A stretch of 64,000 nt of DNA, from contig NZ_BAAARN010000002.1 of NCBI RefSeq assembly GCF_039532215.1, forward strand, positions 1 to 64,000. The letters are read 5' to 3'. The DNA comes from Pedococcus aerophilus. Its GTDB lineage: Bacteria > Actinomycetota > Actinomycetes > Actinomycetales > Dermatophilaceae. A program made the translations under genes and the position numbers. The notes under the pieces were generated by a model. It worked only from the letters and a program-made list of their open reading frames with translations, ran no database searches and was not told the origin of the DNA. Below are positions 10,801 through 18,421 of the stretch, piece after piece; position 1 is the stretch's first letter; every line of letters starts with the position of its first letter.

Positions 10801-11583
10801 ATCGACGCCCGAGTCCTGCCCTACGGACTACGCTCGCCATGGTTTAGCGTCCTCTTCGACGACGCCTTGAACTGGATCACTCCGCGCCCGCTCGACCGGA
10901 CCACACCACTCCCGTGGCGCGCACCCGACAGCAAGGACTACGCGTCAGAGGAGTGGTGTGGCGAAGCCGAATCCGCAGCTGGCCACTACGCAGCGCACTT
11001 CGCTGACAACCACGTGATCAGTGAGGATTCTGTGTGGCGCTGGCTTACTTGGGAGACTCCCGAAGAAAAGCGTCGCGTACGAACGCAGCATCGGAAGCCC
11101 GCCACCTCGTCGCTTTTCATCGCTAAGCCCGGGCCAACTATCGAAATGACTGTCTACGACGCGACTCGTTATCCCGCCCTCCCTGATCTGACTTGGTCCC
11201 ACGAAGAACTGGTCGTCCGCGGAAGGCCGTATCACTCCGACCCCGAACTTGTCGAATGGCTGGCCCTCCACCCCGCCGTCGCTGACGCTCTGGGCTGGGT
11301 CAAAAGCGAGACCGTATTCGAGTGGATCGGCAGCGACGGTGACTGGCGCGCCCAAAGCATTTTCCGCGTCCGAGGACAACTAAGCCACGAGCCACCGTCC
11401 AAGGTCACGTGCGCTGAAGTCTGGCAGGTCGTCCTCAGCGACCAAGGATGGCTGGAACTATCCGCGAGGTTCACCACCCTCGAACGTACCGTCAAAGTGA
11501 ACCGCGTCCTCAAAGCGGATCAGCGAGGACGGCGGGGCCGGCTTGAGAAGAACGCCACGGCGACCATCCCTGATACCCCGTGA
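4822..11583 (+). CDS. giant Avs-like STAND NTPase with N-terminal Cap4/DUF4297-like nuclease
   Basis: 2253 residues. Residues about 17-230 match the layout of Cap4/DUF4297 dsDNA nucleases: GERNALVGYSAQ, then Asp57-Asp58, then Gln71-Val-Lys73 as the D...QxK active site. Residues about 280-620 form a P-loop ATPase of STAND type: Walker A 302-310 (Lys308), Walker B with Asp396 and Asp399 (VVDGLDH), and a winged-helix-like FIHNSFRRFL at 600-609. Residues 834-953 and 1051-1123 are disordered, acidic and Pro-rich. Residues about 650-1900 are otherwise helical, as expected of a TPR-like sensor. About 1915-2253 form an unrecognised C-terminal domain. In known Avs proteins the C-terminus binds a phage protein and the N-terminal effector then cleaves DNA. 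Long for the family as I remember it. The start could be Met1 or Met4. Confidence 0.8.
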   Translation: MEHMSSTSSKDPIPSDGERNALVGYSAQFVLAAKVVHRYIPTLQWIRVADPSAGVADDFQFVAAGHRHALQVKWSQYPNTFNFSDLLGSVDGKPSLFAALAEAWKRLRNEWDGPLTVHLCTNNFPSIAKPRAKSALATATDTPQHFAAFLSRSFVPVQEHLRLNPKDGWAQIAILDLVTSWSEAWTTIKDGCGLTENELADFLREFDLAFIPLDHSDLLPPRAINDQNHLAATLQRIVVDPVRIVQLDRAELMVRLDWSSRTRYQNPHRFPVPDTYTANSAARIALEDALACHQNGYVALIGPPGCGKSTLVEKVSVAGRLIRYYAFVPDAPDPLSGRGEARSFLHDLSLALEEGGIYREGFGADLAGQRAVLFDQLARAGEAYLKDGTRTTIVVDGLDHISREQNPARSLLDELPSPAALPLGVCVVLGSQTTSILPAPVREALDDDSDGPRVVDVPPLADDEVVSIATMAGVEDWMLPGQLEDLVEISEGHPLVLTYLIQDLRNLEAEPNEEARRLLAGHMLSGAYEYRGSIDQRYRHYLGSLAKDDEDVFAILGTVCRLRIPVDLEWLETWVEAAAVTRFVSLTHTFFRREANEWTFIHNSFRRFLVDQTAMVGGQVRDWKSRQLHEQLAEQCAASMDWPQYRDEELAQRYLAGQFDQVLKVATPAGLRASLFAGRPYGVVRDQAVVVLRASAEAQDYRALNRSLMFLNELHQRDYVVEADAMAKVMSYVDPERAVEHVVQGRTLRIKAPAALEVAAGLAADNFLESAEAILRAVGGLQGLAADLGRAHGRGHEWASSVADWAEVVWHRSGLDRVLHELDHLLPFPEPLVEATSTGIRAETNDGGVPSASSGDDGSDHLTVGHPVSDPAQVSAGDDPASDPAGNAPDFPPGNPVTDPAYAVDEGAAEHPAEDPAESPVDNTVDAVDQEGAEPIDGSAEATDAVGGAGRTALMVDDERWRAERQARDAREARAAVISARNAVHARCFDLADSVRDGDALSLLAKRINAESSPDWRARMHVVAARTAQQDGDPAEVLRQVQLLLAIEGPVHSKSSAPSPVAAPMPAAQEPNADVSSGAAEGAEPVVDTHRVVDAHHTNPPANVAGAVDADIEEDEEEVTPPRRRLSLNLRVVAANALALSGQAHTDEFRDLLPPETMPAWPDYVGSSDGLESYRTMLLVLRMRALHHLIDIYDTIPDGGLEVPAAAHDPARTRLVAALTNVAQLEAQAVAASMGFAENPDVPAFAEPVIRLLELPGTTTRDWTGWYRIPEAGIELITSLVPLAYRCGGKAQLERLLAQFKRAWDNTDRAAYWPARRRVAVIRAAAACGEATEWCRAELDQAEALVVDEGDPHGRAATWLEVARARTDTADFENAMAAVGRAHRDGWGPGQHDRDQQLVAWLSWLTETADLGAIDQATFLEDACVYAARLLGATDEADQQASEAAGDLITAVFRRDARLATNMAETLCDRGVITEPDTITALLCGAAQRADVDPELVASLLTDLLMPLSPDTPYDLEEVLLGRCTDKAELTERFAHARSLWSVPDSRTAGEDAARPPASPPTVTEEVPNLPLATILGQMRSHKDPNVAADTAQRWSHSLNQFTDSTPSAVAVAVLEQAERLELSNLDVARAAGIASRAGATDRAREALGRILARITPYGWQRNWDGGSRIQVFEAAVRGGSRDLVDLAARDLVGLIASKAIVGEFLPRDLKRFAKMFGGTDLVSQCWPDIRDYLDVFAPASDELDELRPSTADNPESELIAWTTQHLGHPIRIIDFGVRRVLARNYAQHQSDIELALAESVSSGGWLAEAALHVLVRAGAERATAATDPAANPATPAGLSPALTTALQNAAVSDDAINRHLAAQALGLNGLQPAPAPAADLSPLYRMELPPLPKRETPELDRRGVPFVDSSNPQQVIAPYDEVLRGIADDVGISARNLYYRAALLGRTKPDLWTGGGHNAHFARLSRRGTRHAYRPWAYMIGRRGCSRVIAELIDARVLPYGLRSPWFSVLFDDALNWITPRPLDRTTPLPWRAPDSKDYASEEWCGEAESAAGHYAAHFADNHVISEDSVWRWLTWETPEEKRRVRTQHRKPATSSLFIAKPGPTIEMTVYDATRYPALPDLTWSHEELVVRGRPYHSDPELVEWLALHPAVADALGWVKSETVFEWIGSDGDWRAQSIFRVRGQLSHEPPSKVTCAEVWQVVLSDQGWLELSARFTTLERTVKVNRVLKADQRGRRGRLEKNATATIPDTP

Positions 11584-11628
11584 GGGCACATGCGTCTAAG
11601 TGGGCGAAATGGGCTACCTAGAGAATCG

Positions 11629-12354
11629 TCAGGCGGAAGGGCTGGCGGCTTTCAGGTCGGAGGCGTAGACGCCTGAGCGCTCCTGGCCGGACAGTTCGCC
11701 GATCGCGTCCATCGTGGCGTCGGTGACCGCCCGGAGCAGAGCCGCCTTCTGGAACTGCGACGACAACCCAGCCACGTCGATCGGCTGACCGAACCGGACC
11801 GTCACCTTCCCCGGACGGAACCCGTTCGACCCCGCCGGCTGGACCTTATCGGTCCCGATGACTGCGCACGGAAGCAGGACGGCACCGGTGTTGAGCGCCA
11901 TACGAGCGACGCCGGTGCGGCCGCGGTGGAGGCGGCCGTCGGGCGAGCGGGTGCCTTCGGGGTAGACCCCGAACGCCTCCCCCGAGCGCAGGATCTCCTC
12001 GCCAAGCTCCAGGGACTTCATCGCAGCACGGGGATCGGACCGGTCGACCGGGATCGTGCCCGCGGTCGAGTGGAACCACCGAACCGCACCGCCGCGCAGA
12101 CCCGTGCCCTGGAAGTACTCCGCCTTGCCCAGGAAGTGCACCTGCCGACCTGAGGCGAGCGGGATGACGATGGAGTCGATGAAGGACAGGTGGTTCGACG
12201 CGACGATCAGCGCACCGTCCCGCGGGACGTTGGAGCGCCCCTCGACCCGCAGGCCGGTGAGCAGTCGCAGCGGAGGCCCGATGAGGACGTGCCGCATGAC
12301 CGCACGGCTCGCCTTGTCCTCCAGCGCCGCGAGCGCGTCGCCCCTCAGCCTCAC
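11629..12354 (-). CDS. plsC: 1-acyl-sn-glycerol-3-phosphate acyltransferase (PlsC family)
   Basis: 241 residues. Acyltransferases of this family move a fatty acyl group to lysophosphatidic acid in phospholipid synthesis at the inner face of the membrane. The HX4D motif is present as Asn54-His55 to Asp60 (NHLSFID), and the second motif as EGTRS (133-137), followed by a third conserved block around PCAVIGT. The GTG start at 12354 lies 7 bp after the guaA stop, and GGGAG inside the guaA end sits about 10 nt before it, so translation is probably coupled. An ATG at codon 20 is the alternative start. Exact substrate unknown. It marks the start of core DNA next to the island. Confidence 0.88.
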   Translation of the reverse strand: MRLRGDALAALEDKASRAVMRHVLIGPPLRLLTGLRVEGRSNVPRDGALIVASNHLSFIDSIVIPLASGRQVHFLGKAEYFQGTGLRGGAVRWFHSTAGTIPVDRSDPRAAMKSLELGEEILRSGEAFGVYPEGTRSPDGRLHRGRTGVARMALNTGAVLLPCAVIGTDKVQPAGSNGFRPGKVTVRFGQPIDVAGLSSQFQKAALLRAVTDATMDAIGELSGQERSGVYASDLKAASPSA

Positions 12355-12361
12355 GCCGACG

Positions 12362-14074
12362 TCACTCCCACTCGATGGTGCCCGGCGGCTTGCTGGTCAC
12401 GTCGAGCACGACGCGGTTGATCTCGCGCACCTCGTTCGTGATCCGCGTGGAGATCTTGGCGAGCACCTCGTACGGAACCCGGGTCCAGTCCGCCGTCATG
12501 GCGTCCTCGGACGAGACGGGCCGCAGGACGACGGGGTGACCGTACGTGCGGCCGTCACCCTGCACTCCCACCGAACGCACGTCGCCGAGCAGCACCACCG
12601 GGCACTGCCAGATGTCGCGGTCGAGGCCGGCAGCCGACAGCTCGTGACGGGCGATCGCGTCCGCCGCCCGGAGGATCTCCAGACGCTCGGCCGTCACCTC
12701 ACCGACGATGCGGATGCCCAGGCCCGGGCCGGGGAACGGCTGGCGCCAGACGATCGCCTCGGGCACACCGAGCTCGAGCCCGACCTGGCGGACCTCGTCC
12801 TTGAACAGCGAGCGCAGCGGCTCGACGAGCTTGAACTGCAGGTCGTCAGGGAGGCCACCCACGTTGTGGTGCGACTTGATGTTGGCCGCGCCGGTGCCGC
12901 CACCGGACTCGACGACATCGGGGTAGAGCGTCCCCTGCACGAGGAACTCTACGGGGTGGTCGGAGTCGCCGCGCGAGCCGACGACGTCGCGCGCCGCCTG
13001 CTCGAAGACGCGGATGAACTCGCGCCCGATGATCTTGCGCTTCTCCTCGGGGTCCGAGACGCCTTCCAAGGCCGACAGGAACTGCTCGCGCGCATCCACC
13101 ACGACCAGGTCGACCCCGGTCGCCGCGACGAACTCCTTCTCGACCTGCTCGGCCTCACCCGAGCGCAGCAGCCCGTGGTCGACGAAGACACAGGTGAGCT
13201 GGTCGCCCACGGCCTTCTGCACGAGCGCCGCTGCGACCGAGGAGTCGACACCACCGGAGAGCGCGCACAGGACCCGCGACTCCCCCACCTTGTCCTGAAT
13301 CGCCCCGACGAGCTCGTCCACGACATTCGCCGCGGTCCAGTCGCCGGAGAGCTTGGCCCCGCGGTAGAGGAAGTTCTCGAGCACCCGCTGGCCGAACGTC
13401 GAGTGCATGACCTCGGGGTGCCACTGCACGCCATACAGCTGGCGCTCGTCGTCCTCGAACGCGGCGACGGGCGCACCCGCGGTGGAGGCGGTGACCCGCA
13501 TGCCCGCGGGCGCCTCGGTGACGGAGTCGCCGTGGCTCATCCACACCGACTGGTCGCCCGGCTGGCCGTTGAAGAGCGTGGACGAGGCGTCCGAGATCGA
13601 GGCCGGCGTCGAGCCGAACTCGCTGAGCCCCGTGTGGGCGACCGTGCCACCCATGGCCTGGGCCATCGCCTGGAAGCCGTAACACATGCCAAAGACCGGG
13701 ACCCCGGCCTCGAGCAGCGCCGGGTCGAGCGACGGCGCACCCTCGGCGTAGACCGAGGACGGCCCGCCGGACAGCACGATCGCAGCCGGGCCCTTGGCCA
13801 GCATCTCGTCGACCGCCATGGTGTGCGGGACGACCTCGCTGTAGATGTTCGCCTCGCGCACGCGCCGGGCGATCAGCTGCGCGTACTGCGCGCCGAAGTC
13901 GACGACGAGCACGGGCTGGGACTGCAGCGGCGTGGAGTCGACCTCGACGAGGTCGCCCTCGGCGGCCTCGACGCGGTCGTCGTCCTGGGCCTGCGTGATG
14001 TCAGAGGTGTCGGCGGGGGCGCCGTCGGTCGCGGGGGCGTCGCTCACAGGGGTGTCGCTAGGGGTGTCGCTCAC
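12362..14074 (-). CDS. guaA: GMP synthase (glutamine-hydrolysing)
   Basis: 570 residues. It converts XMP to GMP with ATP and glutamine, the last step of GMP synthesis. The glutamine amidotransferase domain has nucleophile Cys131 (GMCYGFQ) and His219/Glu221 (WHPE). The ATP pyrophosphatase domain starts at about 268 with SGGVDSS (273-279). The C-terminus ends in the family-typical KPPGTIEWE. The first ~50 residues are a low-complexity Asp/Thr/Pro-rich extension. The GTG start overlaps the stop of the DUF3817 gene (GTGA), yet a TAGCCT element 6 nt upstream suggests an extra leaderless promoter. The guaA 3' end is a known integration site for genomic islands in bacteria, and here an island lies just beyond plsC. 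Confidence 0.97.
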   Translation of the reverse strand: MSDTPSDTPVSDAPATDGAPADTSDITQAQDDDRVEAAEGDLVEVDSTPLQSQPVLVVDFGAQYAQLIARRVREANIYSEVVPHTMAVDEMLAKGPAAIVLSGGPSSVYAEGAPSLDPALLEAGVPVFGMCYGFQAMAQAMGGTVAHTGLSEFGSTPASISDASSTLFNGQPGDQSVWMSHGDSVTEAPAGMRVTASTAGAPVAAFEDDERQLYGVQWHPEVMHSTFGQRVLENFLYRGAKLSGDWTAANVVDELVGAIQDKVGESRVLCALSGGVDSSVAAALVQKAVGDQLTCVFVDHGLLRSGEAEQVEKEFVAATGVDLVVVDAREQFLSALEGVSDPEEKRKIIGREFIRVFEQAARDVVGSRGDSDHPVEFLVQGTLYPDVVESGGGTGAANIKSHHNVGGLPDDLQFKLVEPLRSLFKDEVRQVGLELGVPEAIVWRQPFPGPGLGIRIVGEVTAERLEILRAADAIARHELSAAGLDRDIWQCPVVLLGDVRSVGVQGDGRTYGHPVVLRPVSSEDAMTADWTRVPYEVLAKISTRITNEVREINRVVLDVTSKPPGTIEWE

Positions 14075-14421
14075 GGGGCAAGGCTACCGGCGAGCGCCGG
14101 CTCCACCTCCGCGGCCACCTTCCGCTCGATCCAGAACGCGACGAACGGGATGCACGCACCGAGCACGATCGCGGCCATCCGGCCCATCGACCAGCGCTGG
14201 ATCGTGCCGAGGTTCCACACCGTGAACACGAAGCCCATGAAGATGAACCCGTGCACGGGGCTCCACCAGGTGAGCGCCTCGTTCTCGAACCCGTACTTCA
14301 TGATCATCTCGGCGATCAGCACGAACATGGCCGCACCAGCCGCGAAGGCCATGACCTTGAACCACTTCAGCGCCCGCGAGGTCTTCGCCGGGTCCTTGAT
14401 GCCGCGTGCCTCAGTCGACAT
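14071..14421 (-). CDS. DUF3817 integral membrane protein
   Basis: 116 residues. Start chosen at 14421 because AGAGGA lies 6 nt upstream; ten codons earlier is possible but lacks a site. Three hydrophobic helices are visible (about 20-42, 52-72, 80-98). The layout and the motif [19 protein letters not shown] fit DUF3817, a small membrane family common in Actinobacteria and often next to guaA. Function unknown. It overlaps the SURF1 gene upstream by 11 bp and the guaA start downstream by 4 bp, so it sits inside a coupled operon. Confidence 0.85.
   Translation of the reverse strand: MSTEARGIKDPAKTSRALKWFKVMAFAAGAAMFVLIAEMIMKYGFENEALTWWSPVHGFIFMGFVFTVWNLGTIQRWSMGRMAAIVLGACIPFVAFWIERKVAAEVEPALAGSLAP
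14081..14086 (-). promoter_or_regulatory. candidate -10 element for guaA
   Basis: TAGCCT on the minus strand, 6 nt before the guaA GTG. The spacing would give a leaderless transcript and an operon-internal promoter. Confidence 0.45.
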
Positions 14422-15175
14422 GTTCGTCCTCTCGCTCATGCTGAGCATCATCGCGCACCATCCTGAACCACATGAACGCGGCGAACCCGCCGAACACCCA
14501 CCACTGGAACGCGTATGCCGCGTTGCGCCACTTCAGCCCGCCGACCACCTCGGGTGGGGGCACCCGTTCCAGGCCCGTGCTGGGCTGGAGGCCGAGGCCC
14601 GCGGCGGTCCTCTCGGACTGGGCGAAGATGAACGCGTTGTAGATGTCGCCGGGCCACCGGTTGACCAGGATCGACAGGTCGATCGACCCGAGCGCCTCCT
14701 GCGGCCAGGCCGGCATCCCGGTCGGCGCCTCGGCAGGGGACTCCCCCGGGGCCAGCGAACCGTCCACCGAGACCTTGCCCGCCGGAGCCGTACCTGCAGC
14801 GGCCGGGTCGGTCACGAAACCCCGCACGACGGCCAGCCGCGCCCCGGTCTCCTCGACCACCAGCGGCGTCACCACCCAGTACCCGGTCTTACCGTCGAGG
14901 CGGCGCGGACCGACGATGAACTGGTCGGCCGGGACGTACTCCCCGATCGCGGTGACGGCGCGGTTGGACTGCGGGTTCGGGAACGCCTCGTGCGGGCGGA
15001 CCACGGTGTCGATGAGGGCGGGTCGGGCCTCACGGGCCTTCTGCAGCGCCTCGGCGAGGCCCTTGTCCTGCGCGACGTGCAGCTGCCACAGGCCGAGCTG
15101 GGCGCACGCCCAGACGATGCCGACAAGGAGGGCGAACAGTCCCAACCATCGGGGCTTCAGGGCGGTTCGCAGCAC
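14411..15175 (-). CDS. SURF1 family protein (cytochrome oxidase assembly)
   Basis: 254 residues with a membrane helix at about 12-32 and another near the C-terminus (about 222-240). The central periplasm-facing domain carries family-typical text such as GLWQLHVAQDKG, VVTPLVVEETGARLAVVRGFV and WQWWVFGG-like sequence near the end. SURF1 proteins help insert heme a into cytochrome c oxidase. The stop lies inside the DUF3817 start region, and its own start is 4 bp after the stop of the beta-propeller gene. Together they form one minus-strand operon reaching guaA and plsC. Confidence 0.85.
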   Translation of the reverse strand: MLRTALKPRWLGLFALLVGIVWACAQLGLWQLHVAQDKGLAEALQKAREARPALIDTVVRPHEAFPNPQSNRAVTAIGEYVPADQFIVGPRRLDGKTGYWVVTPLVVEETGARLAVVRGFVTDPAAAGTAPAGKVSVDGSLAPGESPAEAPTGMPAWPQEALGSIDLSILVNRWPGDIYNAFIFAQSERTAAGLGLQPSTGLERVPPPEVVGGLKWRNAAYAFQWWVFGGFAAFMWFRMVRDDAQHEREDEHVD

Positions 15176-15179
15176 CTCG

Positions 15180-16484
15180 TCAGGTTACGGGACGCCTCGA
15201 GTCGTCGAAGACGAGGATGCTCCCGCCGTAGCAGGCGACCCACACGGCCTTGCGCGTCGGCTCGTAGGTGATGCCGATCGGGTGGTAGTCGGTCGCGACC
15301 TGCCCGATGACCTCGAGGTCGCTGGTGCGCAGCTTGCTCACCGTCGACGACTCGTAGTTGACCGAGTAGATCGCCGCCCCGTCGGTGGAGATCGTCAGCG
15401 AGCGCGGCTGGTCACCGACCCGGGTCGTGGCCAGCACCCTGCCTGTGGCGCGGTCGAGCTTGGCGACCGTGCCGGAGCCGTTGTTCGTGACGTAGAGGTA
15501 CTTCGCGTCGGGGCTGAGGACGATGTGCCGGGGGCCGTCACCCGTCCCGGCGAACCGCGTCACCGCCTTGGTGCGCAGGTCGACCTTGACGATCCGGTCG
15601 GACCCCATCAGGGCGACGTAGGCCGTCCGGCTGTCGGGAGCGACGACGATGCCGCGGGGGTAGGTGCCGCCGAGCGGGATGCGGGCGACCTCCTTGTTCT
15701 TGGCGATGTCGATGACCGACAGGTCCCAGGTGCACCAGTTGGTCACGAGGACCGTCTTGTCGTCGGGCGTCACCGCGACGTACTTCGGCACCGCGCCGAC
15801 CTCGACCACCCGGTCGATGGCGAAGGTCGTGGTGTCGACGCGGTAGACCGTGCTCGGCGACGTCCCGTCACCGGCGCGGCAGCTGTCCAGGCCCTCGGGG
15901 CCGTACCCCGCGCCATACATGGAGTAGTTGGACACCCACGCGTGCTTGCCGTCGGCGGTGAAGGCGGCCTCGACGGGCGCGCCCTTGGTCGTGCCCGGGT
16001 GGCCCTTGATCCCGAACTTCGCGAGGTCGACCGAATCCTTGACCGTGGCGAGCAGGGCCCCGTCGGCGCCGAACGCGGAGACGGAGTGGCGGTACATCAT
16101 GTTCTGGGCGACGACCACGCCGGCCGGTGAGGCGACGACCGACTTGGGGGTCAGGTCGCCGGTGAGGCGCATCGTGCGGACCATGGCGGTCTCGGCAGCG
16201 GTGCGCCCGACCTCCCCCTGGGGCGAGGCGGGACTCGGCTTCGGGGCGGCTGCCTGCGGCGTGCCCTTGGGCGTGACGGCCGTGGCCGGCGCGCGCTTGG
16301 TCACCTGCGCCACCGAGGTGGCCGCGGGTGTCGCCTCGGCGTCACCGGTGAGCAGGGCCGCGGCCAGGCTGACGCCGAACGAGGTCAGCGCGAGGAAGCC
16401 GACAGCGGCTGTGGCCGCCACGACGCGCCGCCGGATGTACTTCTTCTCCAGACGGGCTCTACGCGTGGGCACCTGGGGTGACAC
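15180..16484 (-). CDS. YncE/YVTN-type beta-propeller protein, membrane anchored
   Basis: 434 residues from the GTG at 16484. That start is chosen because TACCAT lies exactly 6 nt upstream, giving a leaderless start; upstream in-frame codons look non-coding. A Lys/Arg-rich N-terminus precedes a hydrophobic helix (about 22-45), then a Pro/Ala linker, then about seven repeats of the form hhVTPD..hhVTN....hhVID (for example YVAVTPDDKTVLVTN and HIVLSPDAKYLYVTNN). These are typical YVTN repeats. The propeller is probably outside the cell. Function unknown; such proteins may bind ligands or cell-wall material. Confidence 0.8.
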   Translation of the reverse strand: MSPQVPTRRARLEKKYIRRRVVAATAAVGFLALTSFGVSLAAALLTGDAEATPAATSVAQVTKRAPATAVTPKGTPQAAAPKPSPASPQGEVGRTAAETAMVRTMRLTGDLTPKSVVASPAGVVVAQNMMYRHSVSAFGADGALLATVKDSVDLAKFGIKGHPGTTKGAPVEAAFTADGKHAWVSNYSMYGAGYGPEGLDSCRAGDGTSPSTVYRVDTTTFAIDRVVEVGAVPKYVAVTPDDKTVLVTNWCTWDLSVIDIAKNKEVARIPLGGTYPRGIVVAPDSRTAYVALMGSDRIVKVDLRTKAVTRFAGTGDGPRHIVLSPDAKYLYVTNNGSGTVAKLDRATGRVLATTRVGDQPRSLTISTDGAAIYSVNYESSTVSKLRTSDLEVIGQVATDYHPIGITYEPTRKAVWVACYGGSILVFDDSRRPVT

Positions 16485-16490
16485 GCGCCC

Positions 16491-16496
16491 ATGGTA
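16491..16496 (-). promoter_or_regulatory. candidate -10 element of the beta-propeller/SURF1/guaA operon
   Basis: TACCAT on the minus strand, 6 nt before the GTG at 16484, consistent with a leaderless operon transcript. Confidence 0.45.
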
Positions 16497-16660
16497 AGCA
16501 GCCTCCACCGACAGCCCCCGCAGGCGCACCGGTGGTCCCCGACCCCGTTCGCGGTCGGAGGAGGAGGTCAGAGGAGACGGAGCGACGCCGGCCAGCCAAA
16601 CCGGCCCGACCGAAAACCAGTGTCGGGCCGTCGGTGCAGCCGCCTACGGTGGGGACCCTG

Positions 16661-18421
16661 ATGCGCGAGATCCCCTTCCCCGATCCCGGCCGTCCCGACA
16701 CCCGCAGCACGTTGCGCTTCATGGTCTGGATCGGTCGCGAGCAGTGGCGCACCCAGACGCTCGGTGCCCTCACCGGGATGGTGTGGATGGTCTCCATCGC
16801 CCTGATCCCCGCCGCCCTCGGCAAGGGCGTCGACGAGGGCATCGTCCCCGGCGATGTCGACGGCCTCGTGAAGTGGGCGCTGGCCCTGCTCGGGCTGGGC
16901 GCGATCGCCGCCTCGACCGCCGCGGCCCGGCACTTCTTCGCCGTCCACAACTGGCTCTACGCCTCCTACCGCAGCGCCCAGCTCACCGCCGAGGGCGCCG
17001 AGAAGGCCGGCCCGGTGCTCACCCGCGTCATGCCGTCGGGCGAGGTCGTGACCGTGTTCGCCAACGACGTGATGCGCCTCGGTGGCCTGTATGACGCGTT
17101 GGGCCGGTTCGCAGGCGCCGTCGCCAGCTACGTCGTGGTCGGGGCGATCCTGCTCGCCGCGTCCCCTCCGCTCGGCCTGCTCGTGCTGGCCGGTGGACCG
17201 GTCATGCTCGCGAGCCTGGCCCTCATCGTCCGCCCGCTCCAGCGCCGCCAGGCCCTCCAGCGCGAGGAGGCGGGCCGGCTCACGACCCTCGGCGCCGACA
17301 CCGTCGCCGGGCTGCGCGTGCTGCGCGGCATCGGTGGCGAGCAGACCTTCCTGCGCCGCTACGAGGACCAGTCGCAGCGGGTCCGCCACCGCGGGGTGCA
17401 CGTCGCCGGCATCCAGGCCGCGCTCGACTCGGCCCAGGTGCTGCTGCCCGGCGTCTTCGTCGTGCTCGTGACCTGGCTCGGTGCCCGCATGGCCATCGCG
17501 GGCGAGATCAGTGCGGGGCAGCTCGTCGCGTTCTACGGCTACACCGCGTTCCTCACCATGCCGCTGCAGACCGCCATCGAGATCGTCGACCGCGGCATCC
17601 GTGCCCACATCGCCGCGGGCAAGGTGCTGCGGGTGCTGGCCGTCACGCCCGACCACGACCCGCACCGACCGGCCCGGGACGGTGCGGCGTCTCCCGACGA
17701 CCACGCCGACCTCGTCGACCCGTTGTCCGGCACCGTGGTCCGCGGCGGACGGCTCACCGCGATCGTCTCGGCCAGGCCCGAGGAGTCGGCGGCCGTCGCC
17801 GACCGGCTCGGCCGACACGGCCCCGGCCCGCACCAGACCACCTGGGGCGGGACCCGGCTCGACGACCTCGCGATCAAGGACGTCCGCCGCCGCGTCGTCG
17901 TCAGCGAGCCCGACCCGCGCCTGTTCACCGGCGTCCTGCGCGACCAGCTGCTCGGCGGCGCGGCCTCCGACGACGCCGGCGGGCGTGACGTCCTCACCGA
18001 CACCTCCGACGCGAGGGTGCTGCGCGCCCTCGAGGCGGCCAGCGCCACCGACGTCCTCGACGCCCTGCCCGACGGACTCGACGGGCTCGTCGAGGAGCGC
18101 GGCCGGTCCTACTCCGGCGGCCAGCGCCAGCGGCTGGCGCTCGCCCGGGCCCTGCTGACCGACGCCCCCGTCCTCGTCCTCGTCGAGCCGACGAGCGCCG
18201 TCGACGCCCACACCGAGGCCCGGATCGCCGAACGCCTCGCCGACCACCGTCGCGGCCGCACCACCGTGGTGACGACCGTCAGCCCGCTCCTGCTCGGGCA
18301 GGCCGACGAGGTCGTGCTGCTCGAGGACGGGCTCGTCGCCGCCCGCGGCACGCACCGCGACCTGCTGGAGCACGCGGCATACCGCCACGTCGTCCTGCGC
18401 ACCGAGGAGGACGACGCATGA
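16661..18421 (+). CDS. ABC exporter half-transporter with degenerate ATPase domain
   Basis: 586 residues from the ATG at 16661, with a GGTGGGG site nearby. Six membrane helices span about 25-310. The ATPase domain keeps the signature YSGGQ (484-488) and the catalytic-type Glu509. It has lost the Walker A lysine motif: residues 370-377 read SARPEESA where GxxGxGKS is expected. The Walker B aspartate is Val508 and the switch histidine is absent (TVSPLL). Such a subunit works only as a heterodimer; its intact signature would complete the ATP site of the partner encoded next (ATGA overlap). Substrate unknown, possibly a drug, lipid or peptide. Confidence 0.88.
   Translation: MREIPFPDPGRPDTRSTLRFMVWIGREQWRTQTLGALTGMVWMVSIALIPAALGKGVDEGIVPGDVDGLVKWALALLGLGAIAASTAAARHFFAVHNWLYASYRSAQLTAEGAEKAGPVLTRVMPSGEVVTVFANDVMRLGGLYDALGRFAGAVASYVVVGAILLAASPPLGLLVLAGGPVMLASLALIVRPLQRRQALQREEAGRLTTLGADTVAGLRVLRGIGGEQTFLRRYEDQSQRVRHRGVHVAGIQAALDSAQVLLPGVFVVLVTWLGARMAIAGEISAGQLVAFYGYTAFLTMPLQTAIEIVDRGIRAHIAAGKVLRVLAVTPDHDPHRPARDGAASPDDHADLVDPLSGTVVRGGRLTAIVSARPEESAAVADRLGRHGPGPHQTTWGGTRLDDLAIKDVRRRVVVSEPDPRLFTGVLRDQLLGGAASDDAGGRDVLTDTSDARVLRALEAASATDVLDALPDGLDGLVEERGRSYSGGQRQRLALARALLTDAPVLVLVEPTSAVDAHTEARIAERLADHRRGRTTVVTTVSPLLLGQADEVVLLEDGLVAARGTHRDLLEHAAYRHVVLRTEEDDA

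Noticed and set aside
11584-12400. Direct repeat of the guaA end as island attachment site
   Set aside because: I searched by eye for the terminal guaA sequence in bases 1-11583 and did not find it; the other end of the island lies outside the window.
12056-15271. Very long open frame on the plus strand, antisense to guaA and SURF1
   Set aside because: It is the mirror of high-GC codon bias in the real minus-strand genes. It has no motif or ribosome binding site and its Asp/Arg/Val/His-rich text is typical of antisense frames.
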